A stretch of 64,000 nt of DNA from MKUN01 sp964481425 (GTDB lineage Bacteria > Bacteroidota > Bacteroidia > Chitinophagales > Chitinophagaceae), in assembly GCA_964481425.1 (NCBI GenBank), contig CAYZTM010000016.1:1-64000 (forward strand). Direction: 5' to 3'. Below the pieces are notes generated by a model. The model ran no database searches. It saw only the letters and a program-made list of their open reading frames with translations, and was not told the origin of the DNA. Position 1 is the stretch's first letter; the number at the start of each line of letters is the position of its first letter. Shown one piece after another: positions 26,884-34,619 of the stretch. Made by a program: the position numbers and the translations under genes.

Positions 26884-29130
26884 TCATTTAAGCAGGCTTT
26901 GTAGCGTATCGAGCGCGGCCTGGTTGCGGGGATAATAAATAGAGCGGGATATATCCATTTTCTCCTTCTGTGTCAAATGGAAATTGAGGGCCGCCGACCT
27001 GTCTTTCTCTTCGGGCACATATTCCAGTGTGATGAAGCGCAACTTATTATTAAGGAAAAACGGCGCATAATCTTTCAGGTAGCCATGATTATAGGACTGG
27101 AAGATCTCCCACTTATTCTGTATCACGAATACGGGGTCGGATATCATACTGCTCAACGAACGCTGTTCTGCCGGAGGGAACATCTCGCCCTCCCTGGTAT
27201 CCCGTATCTCGAGGAATATCACGTTACCAGCGTTCTCTTCTATCCAGCGGCGCATGATAAACAGGTAGCGGCTGGCTATCTCGGTGCCAAAATTATCGCG
27301 CATGCCTGCATCCATTATATTCATCTCCGGCCGGGACGGTAGCCTGACAACCGGCAATATGAAGGGGAAAGTAGCGTTCATGCGAATGGCAGAGGTAATA
27401 TGCAGGTTGTACGGGTTCTGCTTTTCAAAAAGTGCGGCAAAATCTATGGCATCTATAGGCGGGTCGGTACTGTCTTTGAGCGAATAAGCCGGGCGGCCCA
27501 GGTAGGAAACGGGTTGCGCCGACATCATCAGCTTACGGCCATCGTTGATGATGGTCCCGTTAAAGATCATCTCGGGTATATCCGCATCTGCCTCTTTTTG
27601 TTTGAAATCACCGAGGGTCTTATCTATCATTGGCCCCAAATTATTCACCATCTCGTGCTCCATAGCAAAGCCCCGGTCTTTGGTATAGCTATGCCCTTCG
27701 ATAGATATTTTGTTGAACGGGTTGATAAGATCCACGCTTGCGAAGGAGAATACTATAGCGTTGAGCAGGTCTTTACCCACATTATCCTGGTATTGCTCAT
27801 CATACGGGTCTTTAATGATACCATCGTTATAGGCACTATGCACGCTACGCCAGTAGGCCCCTCCCATCATGCCGCCCGATGCACCACTTATGAGTACCGT
27901 ATTGCTGAATAGCTTTTTATTTGTGATGCTATCGGCATATTGCAGGGAGCGGAAGGCCCAATAGGCAGCACGCGAACCACCCCCACTGATGGTTACTACG
28001 ACCAATGGAGGTTTCGACTCGCCTGCCCTGTTGCGTTTGGTTTTCCATTTATCCAGGCGGGCCTCTTCCTCATGTTTATCCTGCTCGTAGCGCCGGGGAT
28101 CAAAGAGGCTTTTCAGGTGCTCATAATCATATACAGGTCTTTCATCGGCAGGCGTATGGTAGTTAAGCCCCCAGGCTATACTACGGAGATCGAAGACATG
28201 CCTGCCTACCAATGCAGACAGGACAAGGCCGATCACCACCCATCCCAGCACCTCCCAACTACGCAGGAAATACTTTACCGCCCCCACTATACCCATCATG
28301 ATGGCAAAGAGTATTAAAAAACCTGCTCCTGCAGGTATCCTTAATAGCGGCTGATCCATGAATATGCCGAGGAGGAAGAGCAACACCACGGCAAACACTG
28401 TTGCGGCAATGGCATTGCGGTGGTGGCGGCGCAACACCGCATTGAGCATTCGGGGATGATAGCGCTCCAACTCATCACAATGGGCTATCCGGAAGGTCTC
28501 GGTTATATAATTATCCACCCGGATAATATCCACTTCATAGTCGAGTGCGTCGTAGGGTATGATATCGCGTATGCGCGAGGGGTTGGTTATAGTGGTGAGT
28601 ACCGTCTTCAGCAGGTCGCGGCCTACGCGGAAGAAATAAGCAAAGGACAGGAGCACGATGAGCAACAAGCCAAGGTAAAATCCCGCCTGGGTCATGAGTA
28701 TGAATTTTACGTCGGCATGCTCATAGTACCACTGGAAACGTATGGTCATTACCGAATAAAAAACGAGAAATACGATAGGTATAATGGAGTTGTTGATCAC
28801 GTAGATCAGGAAGGTCTGCCGGGCAGCACCCATATAGGGTATACGGTGCGCATTGATGATAAAGGTGGTAATGTGCCAGGACATAATGAACACTGCCATG
28901 GCCCCGCCCAGGAGCAACATACTGTAAAAGCTAACATTGCCAAAATATTCAGGGGCAAGGAAAAGTGTAGCCGCGCCAAAATGTGAAGCAAAATGACCGG
29001 TAAGTGTGGCGATGAGGATGAGCCAGAACAATAAGAGTAACTGGTACTTGCGAAAGTGGAGGATCACTAACTGAACAGGCAGGAAGTAGTACACATGCCT
29101 TACCTTATTTCGCAGGGCGCCTTTTGTCAT
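26884..29130 (-). CDS. Multi-pass membrane protein with patatin-like phospholipase domain
   Basis: 748 residues. The N-terminal 330 or so hold about seven to nine transmembrane helices. A soluble patatin-like domain follows, with oxyanion-hole glycines in TISGGGSRAAYW, nucleophile Ser in the elbow LISGASGGMMGG, and catalytic Asp in NIMDAGMRDNFG. All parts of the Ser-Asp dyad are present, so it is likely an active lipid acyl hydrolase held at the inner membrane. It heads a three-gene unit with two glycosyltransferases, which hints at a role in envelope lipid or glycolipid remodelling (inference). Confidence 0.85.
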   Translation of the reverse strand: MTKGALRNKVRHVYYFLPVQLVILHFRKYQLLLLFWLILIATLTGHFASHFGAATLFLAPEYFGNVSFYSMLLLGGAMAVFIMSWHITTFIINAHRIPYMGAARQTFLIYVINNSIIPIVFLVFYSVMTIRFQWYYEHADVKFILMTQAGFYLGLLLIVLLSFAYFFRVGRDLLKTVLTTITNPSRIRDIIPYDALDYEVDIIRVDNYITETFRIAHCDELERYHPRMLNAVLRRHHRNAIAATVFAVVLLFLLGIFMDQPLLRIPAGAGFLILFAIMMGIVGAVKYFLRSWEVLGWVVIGLVLSALVGRHVFDLRSIAWGLNYHTPADERPVYDYEHLKSLFDPRRYEQDKHEEEARLDKWKTKRNRAGESKPPLVVVTISGGGSRAAYWAFRSLQYADSITNKKLFSNTVLISGASGGMMGGAYWRSVHSAYNDGIIKDPYDEQYQDNVGKDLLNAIVFSFASVDLINPFNKISIEGHSYTKDRGFAMEHEMVNNLGPMIDKTLGDFKQKEADADIPEMIFNGTIINDGRKLMMSAQPVSYLGRPAYSLKDSTDPPIDAIDFAALFEKQNPYNLHITSAIRMNATFPFILPVVRLPSRPEMNIMDAGMRDNFGTEIASRYLFIMRRWIEENAGNVIFLEIRDTREGEMFPPAEQRSLSSMISDPVFVIQNKWEIFQSYNHGYLKDYAPFFLNNKLRFITLEYVPEEKDRSAALNFHLTQKEKMDISRSIYYPRNQAALDTLQSLLK

Positions 29131-29241
29131 TACCTTAGTAAACTACAAAAAATGTTCCGCTTTTGCAGCACAAAGCCGCCGAAGCGGAAAGATTTAATAT
29201 TAAAGCCGCTTTTGTATCTTGTTTATCCTAAATGAAAGGTC

Positions 29242-29889
29242 ATGGGCTTTTTCGATAAGTTCAAAGAATGGCAATTCGCCAAAGGTCGGCTCGAGGCGTT
29301 CAGCGATGCTGTATTTGCCATAGTCATCACCCTGCTGGTACTGGAACTGAAGATACCCGAGATAGAGGATGCGGGTAATATGCATGAGGTGTGGCTGGCC
29401 GTAGTGAAAGTGCTCCCGGCCTTTTATAGCTGGGCCATCAGTTTCTTTTTCGTAGCCATCATGTGGCTGCACCACCACCAGATCATGCATATGGCCAGCC
29501 GGAGCGATTATGGCGCTATCTGGATCAATAACCTGCTGCTGTTCTTCATCTGCATGTTGCCCTTCCCAACATCATTAATGGGGCATTATCATATGCCCAT
29601 CTTTATAGCCCTTTGGGGCGCTACCGTAGCCATGACCAGTGGCATGCTCTCCTGGCTGTATTATTACAATACAAAAAACTACCTGAAGGACAACTATGAT
29701 AAGAAAGCGGTAATGCGCAATGTAAGGCTTACTTTTTTTGCAGCCCCGCTTATGTACCTTATTGCGGGCCTGCTGGCGTGGATATCGATTTACATCTCTT
29801 TCGTTATCTATGGGCTGGTACCCTTCCTGTACCTGCTGCCGCTTGATAAAGAGAAGAAACATGATATGGATAACGACGCAAAGGACTAA
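29242..29889 (+). CDS. TMEM175-family (DUF1211) potassium channel-like protein
   Basis: 215 residues with six transmembrane helices. The family hallmark is in helix 1: RLEAFSDAVFAIVITLLVLEL with the FSD motif, followed by the helix-2 region ending IMWLHHHQI. Bacterial members form tetrameric potassium-permeable channels without a classical selectivity filter. The gene is single, its start is the ATG at 29242, and its stop interlocks with the heme A synthase stop on the other strand (CTAA, 29886-29889). Confidence 0.88.
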   Translation: MGFFDKFKEWQFAKGRLEAFSDAVFAIVITLLVLELKIPEIEDAGNMHEVWLAVVKVLPAFYSWAISFFFVAIMWLHHHQIMHMASRSDYGAIWINNLLLFFICMLPFPTSLMGHYHMPIFIALWGATVAMTSGMLSWLYYYNTKNYLKDNYDKKAVMRNVRLTFFAAPLMYLIAGLLAWISIYISFVIYGLVPFLYLLPLDKEKKHDMDNDAKD

Positions 29890-30944
29890 ACAGCAGCACG
29901 TCTTTTTATGACATACAGGTTTACTATTACCGACATCAACAGGAACATAGCCACCATTTGGTGCATCTCAGCCAAAAGCTCAAAAATGCCAAATTTGTTC
30001 AGTTGCTGTTGCGGGGCGCTCAATACAGTAACAATGCCCAATATCACCTGCAGCCATACTAATATGAAGGGCCACCAGCGTGTTTTGTTCAGCAGGCTGC
30101 CGGGCGCTTTTCTAAGCTGACTTGTAACTGCGCCAAACCATACCATTATTAAGGTAAATACCAGGTAGGCGATCTCCCGATGCATAAAGTGTACGTTTAT
30201 GGGAAAGCTTACGAGGCTGTGCGTACTTAAGGTATCGGGCAGATAACTACCATTTATATCGGGCCAGGTTGGCGCTACCATAGCCGCACGAAGCCCAGCC
30301 ATAAAAGCGCCGAATGTGAGCTGCACAAATAAGACAAGCAGCACGATAATGGTATAATTATGCAGCTTTTTACTGGCAAACCTTTTATCCTCCGGCACCA
30401 ATAACTGCAAGGCAAACCAAAGGGTATAGCAGGCCAGTATCATTGCCGCAATAAAGTGCATAGCCAGTCTTATGTGGTCTACATACAGGTGTGAGTCGTT
30501 CAGGCCGCTGGCCACCATGATCCAGCCGATGGCACCCTGCAGCCCCCCCAAAAGGAAGAGCACCACGAAGGGCACTATCATTTTTTTATCGAAATAACGC
30601 CTGACCAGGAAATAGATGAAGCCTATCATGAAGACCACGCCCAACATGCGGGCCCAGAAACGATGCAGCCATTCCCAGAAAAAAATAGACTTGAAATCGC
30701 TAAGGGTAAAATCGCTGTTCATGTATTTGAACTGGCCTATCTGCTTGTAGCCATTAAAGGCATCTTCCCACTGCTTGTGGTTCAGCGGGGGCAGTATGCC
30801 AAAAAGGGGGTCCCATTTCGTTATGGAAAGACCGGAACCGGTGAGCCGCGTAACACCACCTAAAAGTGTCTGGACAATGATCATCAAAACACCGGCAATG
30901 AGCCAGTAGGCAACGGCTTTTCTTTTACGCATGTCCCCGTCCAT
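29886..30944 (-). CDS. ctaA: Heme A synthase (COX15/CtaA family)
   Basis: 352 residues, eight transmembrane helices in two four-helix halves. Expected His ligands are visible in WLHRFWARMLG (helix 2), DHIRLAMHFIAA (helix 4), NVHFMHREIAYL (helix 6) and LLAEMHQMVAMF (helix 8). The loop LLGGVTRLTGSGLSITKW is a strong family signature. It oxidises heme O to heme A for an aa3-type cytochrome oxidase, fitting the ctaC-ctaD genes at 44-47 kb. ATG 30944 is used; ATG 30932 is also possible. Confidence 0.93.
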   Translation of the reverse strand: MDGDMRKRKAVAYWLIAGVLMIIVQTLLGGVTRLTGSGLSITKWDPLFGILPPLNHKQWEDAFNGYKQIGQFKYMNSDFTLSDFKSIFFWEWLHRFWARMLGVVFMIGFIYFLVRRYFDKKMIVPFVVLFLLGGLQGAIGWIMVASGLNDSHLYVDHIRLAMHFIAAMILACYTLWFALQLLVPEDKRFASKKLHNYTIIVLLVLFVQLTFGAFMAGLRAAMVAPTWPDINGSYLPDTLSTHSLVSFPINVHFMHREIAYLVFTLIMVWFGAVTSQLRKAPGSLLNKTRWWPFILVWLQVILGIVTVLSAPQQQLNKFGIFELLAEMHQMVAMFLLMSVIVNLYVIKRRAAV

Positions 30945-31384
30945 AAGCTAAATTTGTGCCCAAAATTAGCCTTTAAAGGCAATATCTTTGTTCAACTAAT
31001 TGTTGTACATCATGAAACAAAACGAGCAAAGGCAATAAACATAATTGTGGTTGAAAATCACTAAGTTGGGAAACTATGTGGAAAAAATTCCCCACATTTT
31101 CACATATAAATCATAATATTTAAACCCAATATTACCAACGATTTACTATTTTTGAAAAAATAGCTGTATAAAAAAATAAGCGGAATGCCGCTACTGGCGT
31201 GGGTTTTACGAAACTGTAGGACATTTATTGGAAATAAATGGTTTACGGGAAACAAAAAAAAGCAGGGCATTGGCCATTTGGTTTGATTATTGCAACCTAA
31301 TGGGCTAAAATGACCCGTTTTTAACCGTGAAGAGCATTAAAATCACCGCCTTTTTTATTTACACACATAATAAATAAATTTGTC
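30945..31384. other. 440-base AT-rich gene-free region upstream of the HU gene
   Basis: No ORF of note and no tRNA or known RNA that I recognise. It holds TAnnTTTG elements at 30983-30990 (TATCTTTG), 31147-31154 (TATTTTTG) and 31375-31382 (TAAATTTG, only two bases before the HU ATG). It also has an imperfect inverted repeat TGTGG...CCACA at 31077-31096 and a small hairpin AGCGG-AATG-CCGCT around 31169-31182. It probably contains the control region of the HU gene and perhaps a short transcript. Confidence 0.4.
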
Positions 31385-31705
31385 ATGAGAAAAGCAGACG
31401 TAGTCAGCAGCATTTCAGAGAAAACAGGGATCCCCAAAGTGGACATCCTCGTAGCACTGGAAGCATTTTTTAAAGAAGTGAAAACTTCACTGGTTGAGGG
31501 CGAGCCCGTTTACGTGCGTGGTTTCGGCAGCTTTATACTTAAAAAGCGTGCGGCAAAAATAGGCCGTAACATAAAGAAGAATGTAGCAGTGGAAATTCCG
31601 GAACACTTTATCCCGGCGTTCAAACCTGCAAAAGAATTCGTACAGGCGGTTAAGGAATCTACTCACGAGCTGGTAGAGCATACCGAAACCGACATGGTTG
31701 ACTAA
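31385..31705 (+). CDS. HU/IHF-family DNA-binding protein
   Basis: 106 residues. The helical dimerisation half (MRKADVVSSISEKTGIPKVDILVALEAFFKEV) and the beta-arm region (VYVRGFGSFILKKRAAKIGRNIKKNVAVEIPEHFIPAFKPAKEF) match HU/IHF proteins, which bend DNA and pack the nucleoid. The acidic tail ESTHELVEHTETDMVD extends about 15 residues beyond classical HU. It follows a long AT-rich control region. The downstream TPR gene starts 64 bases later. Confidence 0.93.
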   Translation: MRKADVVSSISEKTGIPKVDILVALEAFFKEVKTSLVEGEPVYVRGFGSFILKKRAAKIGRNIKKNVAVEIPEHFIPAFKPAKEFVQAVKESTHELVEHTETDMVD

Positions 31706-31769
31706 TAGTGTCATCTCAAAGGTTTTTGCAAGTTCTGATTTGTTACCTTTGCGCAGAAAATAATTATCA

Positions 31770-32618
31770 GTGCGACCGGTACATTATCTTACACTTGCAG
31801 CAGCCATATTGTTAATAGTAATATTATACTGGGGAGGTAATACCATACCTCCGGCCAAGAAGACGGGTAACACCCCGCCCATGGCCGGGATGTCCCCGGG
31901 GCCTAACACCATGAAGCCGGCCTCGTTTGATTCCATGTTGTCTGCGGCAAAGAGCCAGTTGGTAACAGGAGCGGCCGATAGCGTCAAAACCATCGAAAAA
32001 GAACTGACAGCCATACGCGACTCTAGCGGTATGGCTGTAGTTTTTTACCGCCTGGCCCATTTCTGGAACGACCATAAGCAACTACGTATAGCAGGTTATT
32101 ATACCTCTTTGAATGCAAAATTGGAGAATTCAGAAAAAAAGCTCAATTTTGCAGGCCAATTCTTCCTCGAAAGGTTAGCGGAAGACAGCACGCAGGATGT
32201 GCAGGTTTGGGATGGGATGCAAGCCGTGGACTGTTTTCAGCGTGCATTACAACTGAACCCGGATAATGATACAGCTAAGATAGGACTTGCGAAAGGCTAT
32301 GTACTGACGGGAGAACCAATGAAGGGTGTAGGGCTGCTGCGGGAAATAGTTCAGAAAAGACCGGATGATGTACCTGCCAACATGGTATTGGGCGAAATGT
32401 CGATACAATCGGGGCAGATGGACAAAGCAATATCACGATTTGAAACAGTATTAAAGAAAGAACCATCGAACGTAGATGCGATGGTGTACCTGGCACAAGT
32501 ATATGAGGCACAGGGAGCAAAGGATAAAGCAATTGAAATGCTGGAACGGGCCAAGAAGACAGTGGATAACCCGATCTTTAGCAGGAATGTTGACGAACAC
32601 ATAAATTCATTAAAATAA
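31770..32618 (+). CDS. Tetratricopeptide repeat protein with membrane anchor
   Basis: 282 residues from a GTG start at 31770 (no upstream ATG is in frame). An N-terminal transmembrane or signal anchor (YLTLAAAILLIVILYWGG) is followed by a Pro/Gly/Met-rich linker and at least three TPR units: WDGMQAVDCFQRALQLNPDN, PMKGVGLLREIVQKRPDD and MDKAISRFETVLKKEPSN, with a last partial one (KDKAIEMLERAKK). It is probably a scaffold exposed to the periplasm. TACCTTTG at 31744-31751 could be its promoter element. It is followed 21 bases later by the AURKAIP1/COX24 micro-gene. Confidence 0.82.
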   Translation: MRPVHYLTLAAAILLIVILYWGGNTIPPAKKTGNTPPMAGMSPGPNTMKPASFDSMLSAAKSQLVTGAADSVKTIEKELTAIRDSSGMAVVFYRLAHFWNDHKQLRIAGYYTSLNAKLENSEKKLNFAGQFFLERLAEDSTQDVQVWDGMQAVDCFQRALQLNPDNDTAKIGLAKGYVLTGEPMKGVGLLREIVQKRPDDVPANMVLGEMSIQSGQMDKAISRFETVLKKEPSNVDAMVYLAQVYEAQGAKDKAIEMLERAKKTVDNPIFSRNVDEHINSLK

Positions 32619-32639
32619 TTTTTTTAAAAAACTTATTGT

Positions 32640-32735
32640 ATGCCTTGCGGTAAAAAAAGGAAAAGACATAAGATTGCCACTCACAAGCGTAAAAAACGCC
32701 TCAGAAAGAACCGTCATAAGAAGAAGAATAAGTAA
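32640..32735 (+). CDS. 31-residue AURKAIP1/COX24-domain basic protein
   Basis: ATG 32640 to TAA 32735, full sequence beginning MPCGKKRKRHKIATHKRKKR. More than half of the residues are Lys, Arg or His. KRHKIATHKRKKRLRKN is the signature of the COX24/AURKAIP1 C-terminal family, known in mitochondria as ribosomal protein mS38, and annotated as tiny stand-alone proteins across Bacteroidota. A ribosomal or RNA-binding role is likely, perhaps at the decoding-site side of the small subunit (family knowledge, not seen here). It lies 21 bases after the TPR gene and about 200 bases before RNase E/G. Confidence 0.85.
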   Translation: MPCGKKRKRHKIATHKRKKRLRKNRHKKKNK

Positions 32736-32943
32736 GCAAGGCCGGTTAGGTTAACATACCAAACCTCCCTGCTCAGGGCGCTTCATGCCCGGCGGTCCCG
32801 GTATCCGTATAATATATTTATGGCACACTGTACGATAGTACAGTGATGCCGCGTATATGGGGGTTTGCCATTACCAGGAGGAAAAATATATCCTCAATGG
32901 TGTATGTGGGCGCCGGCCGGGAGGGCTGGCAAAAGACGGAACA
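32736..32943 (+). promoter_or_regulatory. Structured leader of the RNase E/G gene, with possible leader peptide
   Basis: The 208-base gap holds several structures: CCCTG-CT-CAGGG at 32767-32778; a strong hairpin with 8-bp perfect arms CACTGTAC and GTACAGTG (32826-32845) extended by GGCA/TGCC to 12 bp with one bulged A; and a 7-bp hairpin GCCGGCC/GGCTGGC (32912-32930) only 13 bases before the RNase start codon. AGGAGG at 32876-32881 precedes a 16-codon ORF (32897-32947, MVYVGAGREGWQKTEQ) whose TGA overlaps the RNase ATG as ATGA. Autoregulation through leader hairpins is known for E. coli rne; a similar role here is inferred. The 8-bp inverted repeat could instead be an operator. Confidence 0.5.
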
Positions 32944-34500
32944 ATGAATAAGGAACTTATTATCAATGCATCCGGCGAGGGCGTAGAAATAGCCCTGCTG
33001 GAGGATAAAAAGCTCGTGGAGCTACACTACGAGCACGGGCAGGACAAGTTTGCCGTAGGCGACCTGTACCTGGGCAAGGTAAAAAAACTGATGCCCGGCC
33101 TGAATGCAGCTTTTGTGGATGTGGGTTATGAAAAGGATGCTTTTCTGCATTATACCGATCTCAGCCCTTACTTCCGCTCTTTAGTTAAATTCAGCCGCCA
33201 ATCGATAGACGGGAATACGCCCTGGGGAACTGACTTCGGCAAATTCAAGAACGAGAATGATATACACAAATCGGGCAAGATAACCGAAGTGATGCAGGGC
33301 AAGCCCGAGATACTGGTACAAATACTCAAAGAACCGATATCTGCCAAAGGGCCAAGGCTGAGCTGTGAAATATCCCTCCCCGGCCGCTTCGTGGTACTCA
33401 CTCCATTCAATGATATTGTTGCCATATCCCGCAAAATACATTCGGCCGACGAGCGCAAGCGCCTGCAACGCATCATAGAAAGCATCAAACCAAAGAACTT
33501 TGGCGTGATCGTACGGACCGCTGCCGAAGGAAAGAACACTGCAGAACTGCATGGCGATATGCTGGAACTGGCACAAATGTGGCAGTCGATACAAAGCAAC
33601 CTGAAAGGAGCCAAAGCTCCCTTGCTGATACACAGCGAGCAGGACAAAACGACCTCTATACTACGGGATATGCTGAATGACAGCTTCCAGAAAATAGTTG
33701 TGAATGATAAGAAGCTGATGGGCGAAACCAAAGAATATATAGCCCGTATAGCCCCGGAGAAGGAAGAGATCGTAAGCTATCATAATGGCGGGCAGGCCAT
33801 ATTCGACACCTTCGGTATATCTAAACAGGTAAAAGCCTCTTTTGGCAAAACGGTGAACCTGCAGAGCGGCGCCTACCTGATCATTGAGCATACAGAAGCC
33901 CTGCACGTAATAGATGTGAACAGCGGTACGCGCAGTGCGGAAGCCGGACAGGAGCAGAATGCGCTGGCCACCAACCTGGAGGCTGTGCAGGAAATAGCAA
34001 GGCAGATGCGCCTGCGCGACCTGGGCGGTATCATCATCATCGACTTCATAGACATGAAGCTGGCAGAGCATAAGAAGCAGGTGCTTGATGCCATGGAACT
34101 GGCTATGGCCAATGACAGGGCCAGGCACACCGTGTTGTCTATCTCCAAATTCGGGCTGATGCAGATAACCCGCCAAAGGCTGCGCCCCGAGCTGAACATA
34201 TCAACAGCCGAGATATGCCCGACCTGTAAAGGCACTGGCAAGATAGGCCCGTCGATACTGCTGGCCGATGATATTGAAAAGGACCTGAGCTACCTCATCA
34301 ACCAGGGACACCGTAAGCTGAAACTTCATGTGCACCCTATCCTGGCAGCTTATCTCAACAAAGGACTTTTCTTCAACTCGATAAAACATAAATGGCAGCG
34401 TAAGTATAAAGTGACGATAGAGATAGTGCAGGACAATGATGCGCAGCTTACACAATACCATTTCTACGACATGAAGACGGATGATCTGATAAAACTATGA
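32944..34500 (+). CDS. rng: Ribonuclease E/G family endoribonuclease
   Basis: 518 residues from ATG 32944. A reading from 32857 adds 29 non-family residues and is rejected. The S1 domain begins GDLYLGKVKKLMPGLNAAFVD. The RNase H-like and DNase I-like core carries the metal-binding Asp324 (HVIDVNSGTRS) and Asp367 (IIIIDFIDM), 43 residues apart as in E. coli RNase E. The zinc link is Cys425-Cys428 (CPTCKGTGKIG). It lacks the long C-terminal scaffold of E. coli RNase E, hence nearer RNase G in plan. Its role is mRNA decay and rRNA processing. A structured leader precedes it and a terminator follows. Confidence 0.95.
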   Translation: MNKELIINASGEGVEIALLEDKKLVELHYEHGQDKFAVGDLYLGKVKKLMPGLNAAFVDVGYEKDAFLHYTDLSPYFRSLVKFSRQSIDGNTPWGTDFGKFKNENDIHKSGKITEVMQGKPEILVQILKEPISAKGPRLSCEISLPGRFVVLTPFNDIVAISRKIHSADERKRLQRIIESIKPKNFGVIVRTAAEGKNTAELHGDMLELAQMWQSIQSNLKGAKAPLLIHSEQDKTTSILRDMLNDSFQKIVVNDKKLMGETKEYIARIAPEKEEIVSYHNGGQAIFDTFGISKQVKASFGKTVNLQSGAYLIIEHTEALHVIDVNSGTRSAEAGQEQNALATNLEAVQEIARQMRLRDLGGIIIIDFIDMKLAEHKKQVLDAMELAMANDRARHTVLSISKFGLMQITRQRLRPELNISTAEICPTCKGTGKIGPSILLADDIEKDLSYLINQGHRKLKLHVHPILAAYLNKGLFFNSIKHKWQRKYKVTIEIVQDNDAQLTQYHFYDMKTDDLIKL

Positions 34501-34521
34501 TCATCAAAAGCTTATTGATCG

Positions 34522-34547
34522 GCTCCCCTCTTCGGGGAGCTTTTTTT
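34522..34547 (+). terminator. Rho-independent terminator after RNase E/G
   Basis: Stem GCTCCCC/GGGGAGC (34522-34528 with 34534-34540), loop TCTTC, then seven T residues. Confidence 0.92.
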
Positions 34548-34619
34548 ATTTTATACTACCTGAAAAGCGACCTCGTTAGAACAAGATGACGTAAATTTAT
34601 TATACAAAACATTTACGCC

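Noticed and set aside
31012..31038. Nine-codon ORF (MKQNEQRQ) upstream of HU
   Set aside because: Too short to separate from chance, with no stop-start coupling or hairpin that would make it a leader peptide.
31077..31096. DnaA-box cluster / replication origin
   Set aside because: TGTGGAAAA differs from the DnaA box consensus, no further good boxes are near, and no dnaA or dnaN gene is in the window.
32857..32943. 29-residue N-terminal extension of RNase E/G
   Set aside because: The extension does not resemble the family and would translate through the structured leader; MNKELIIN is the usual start.
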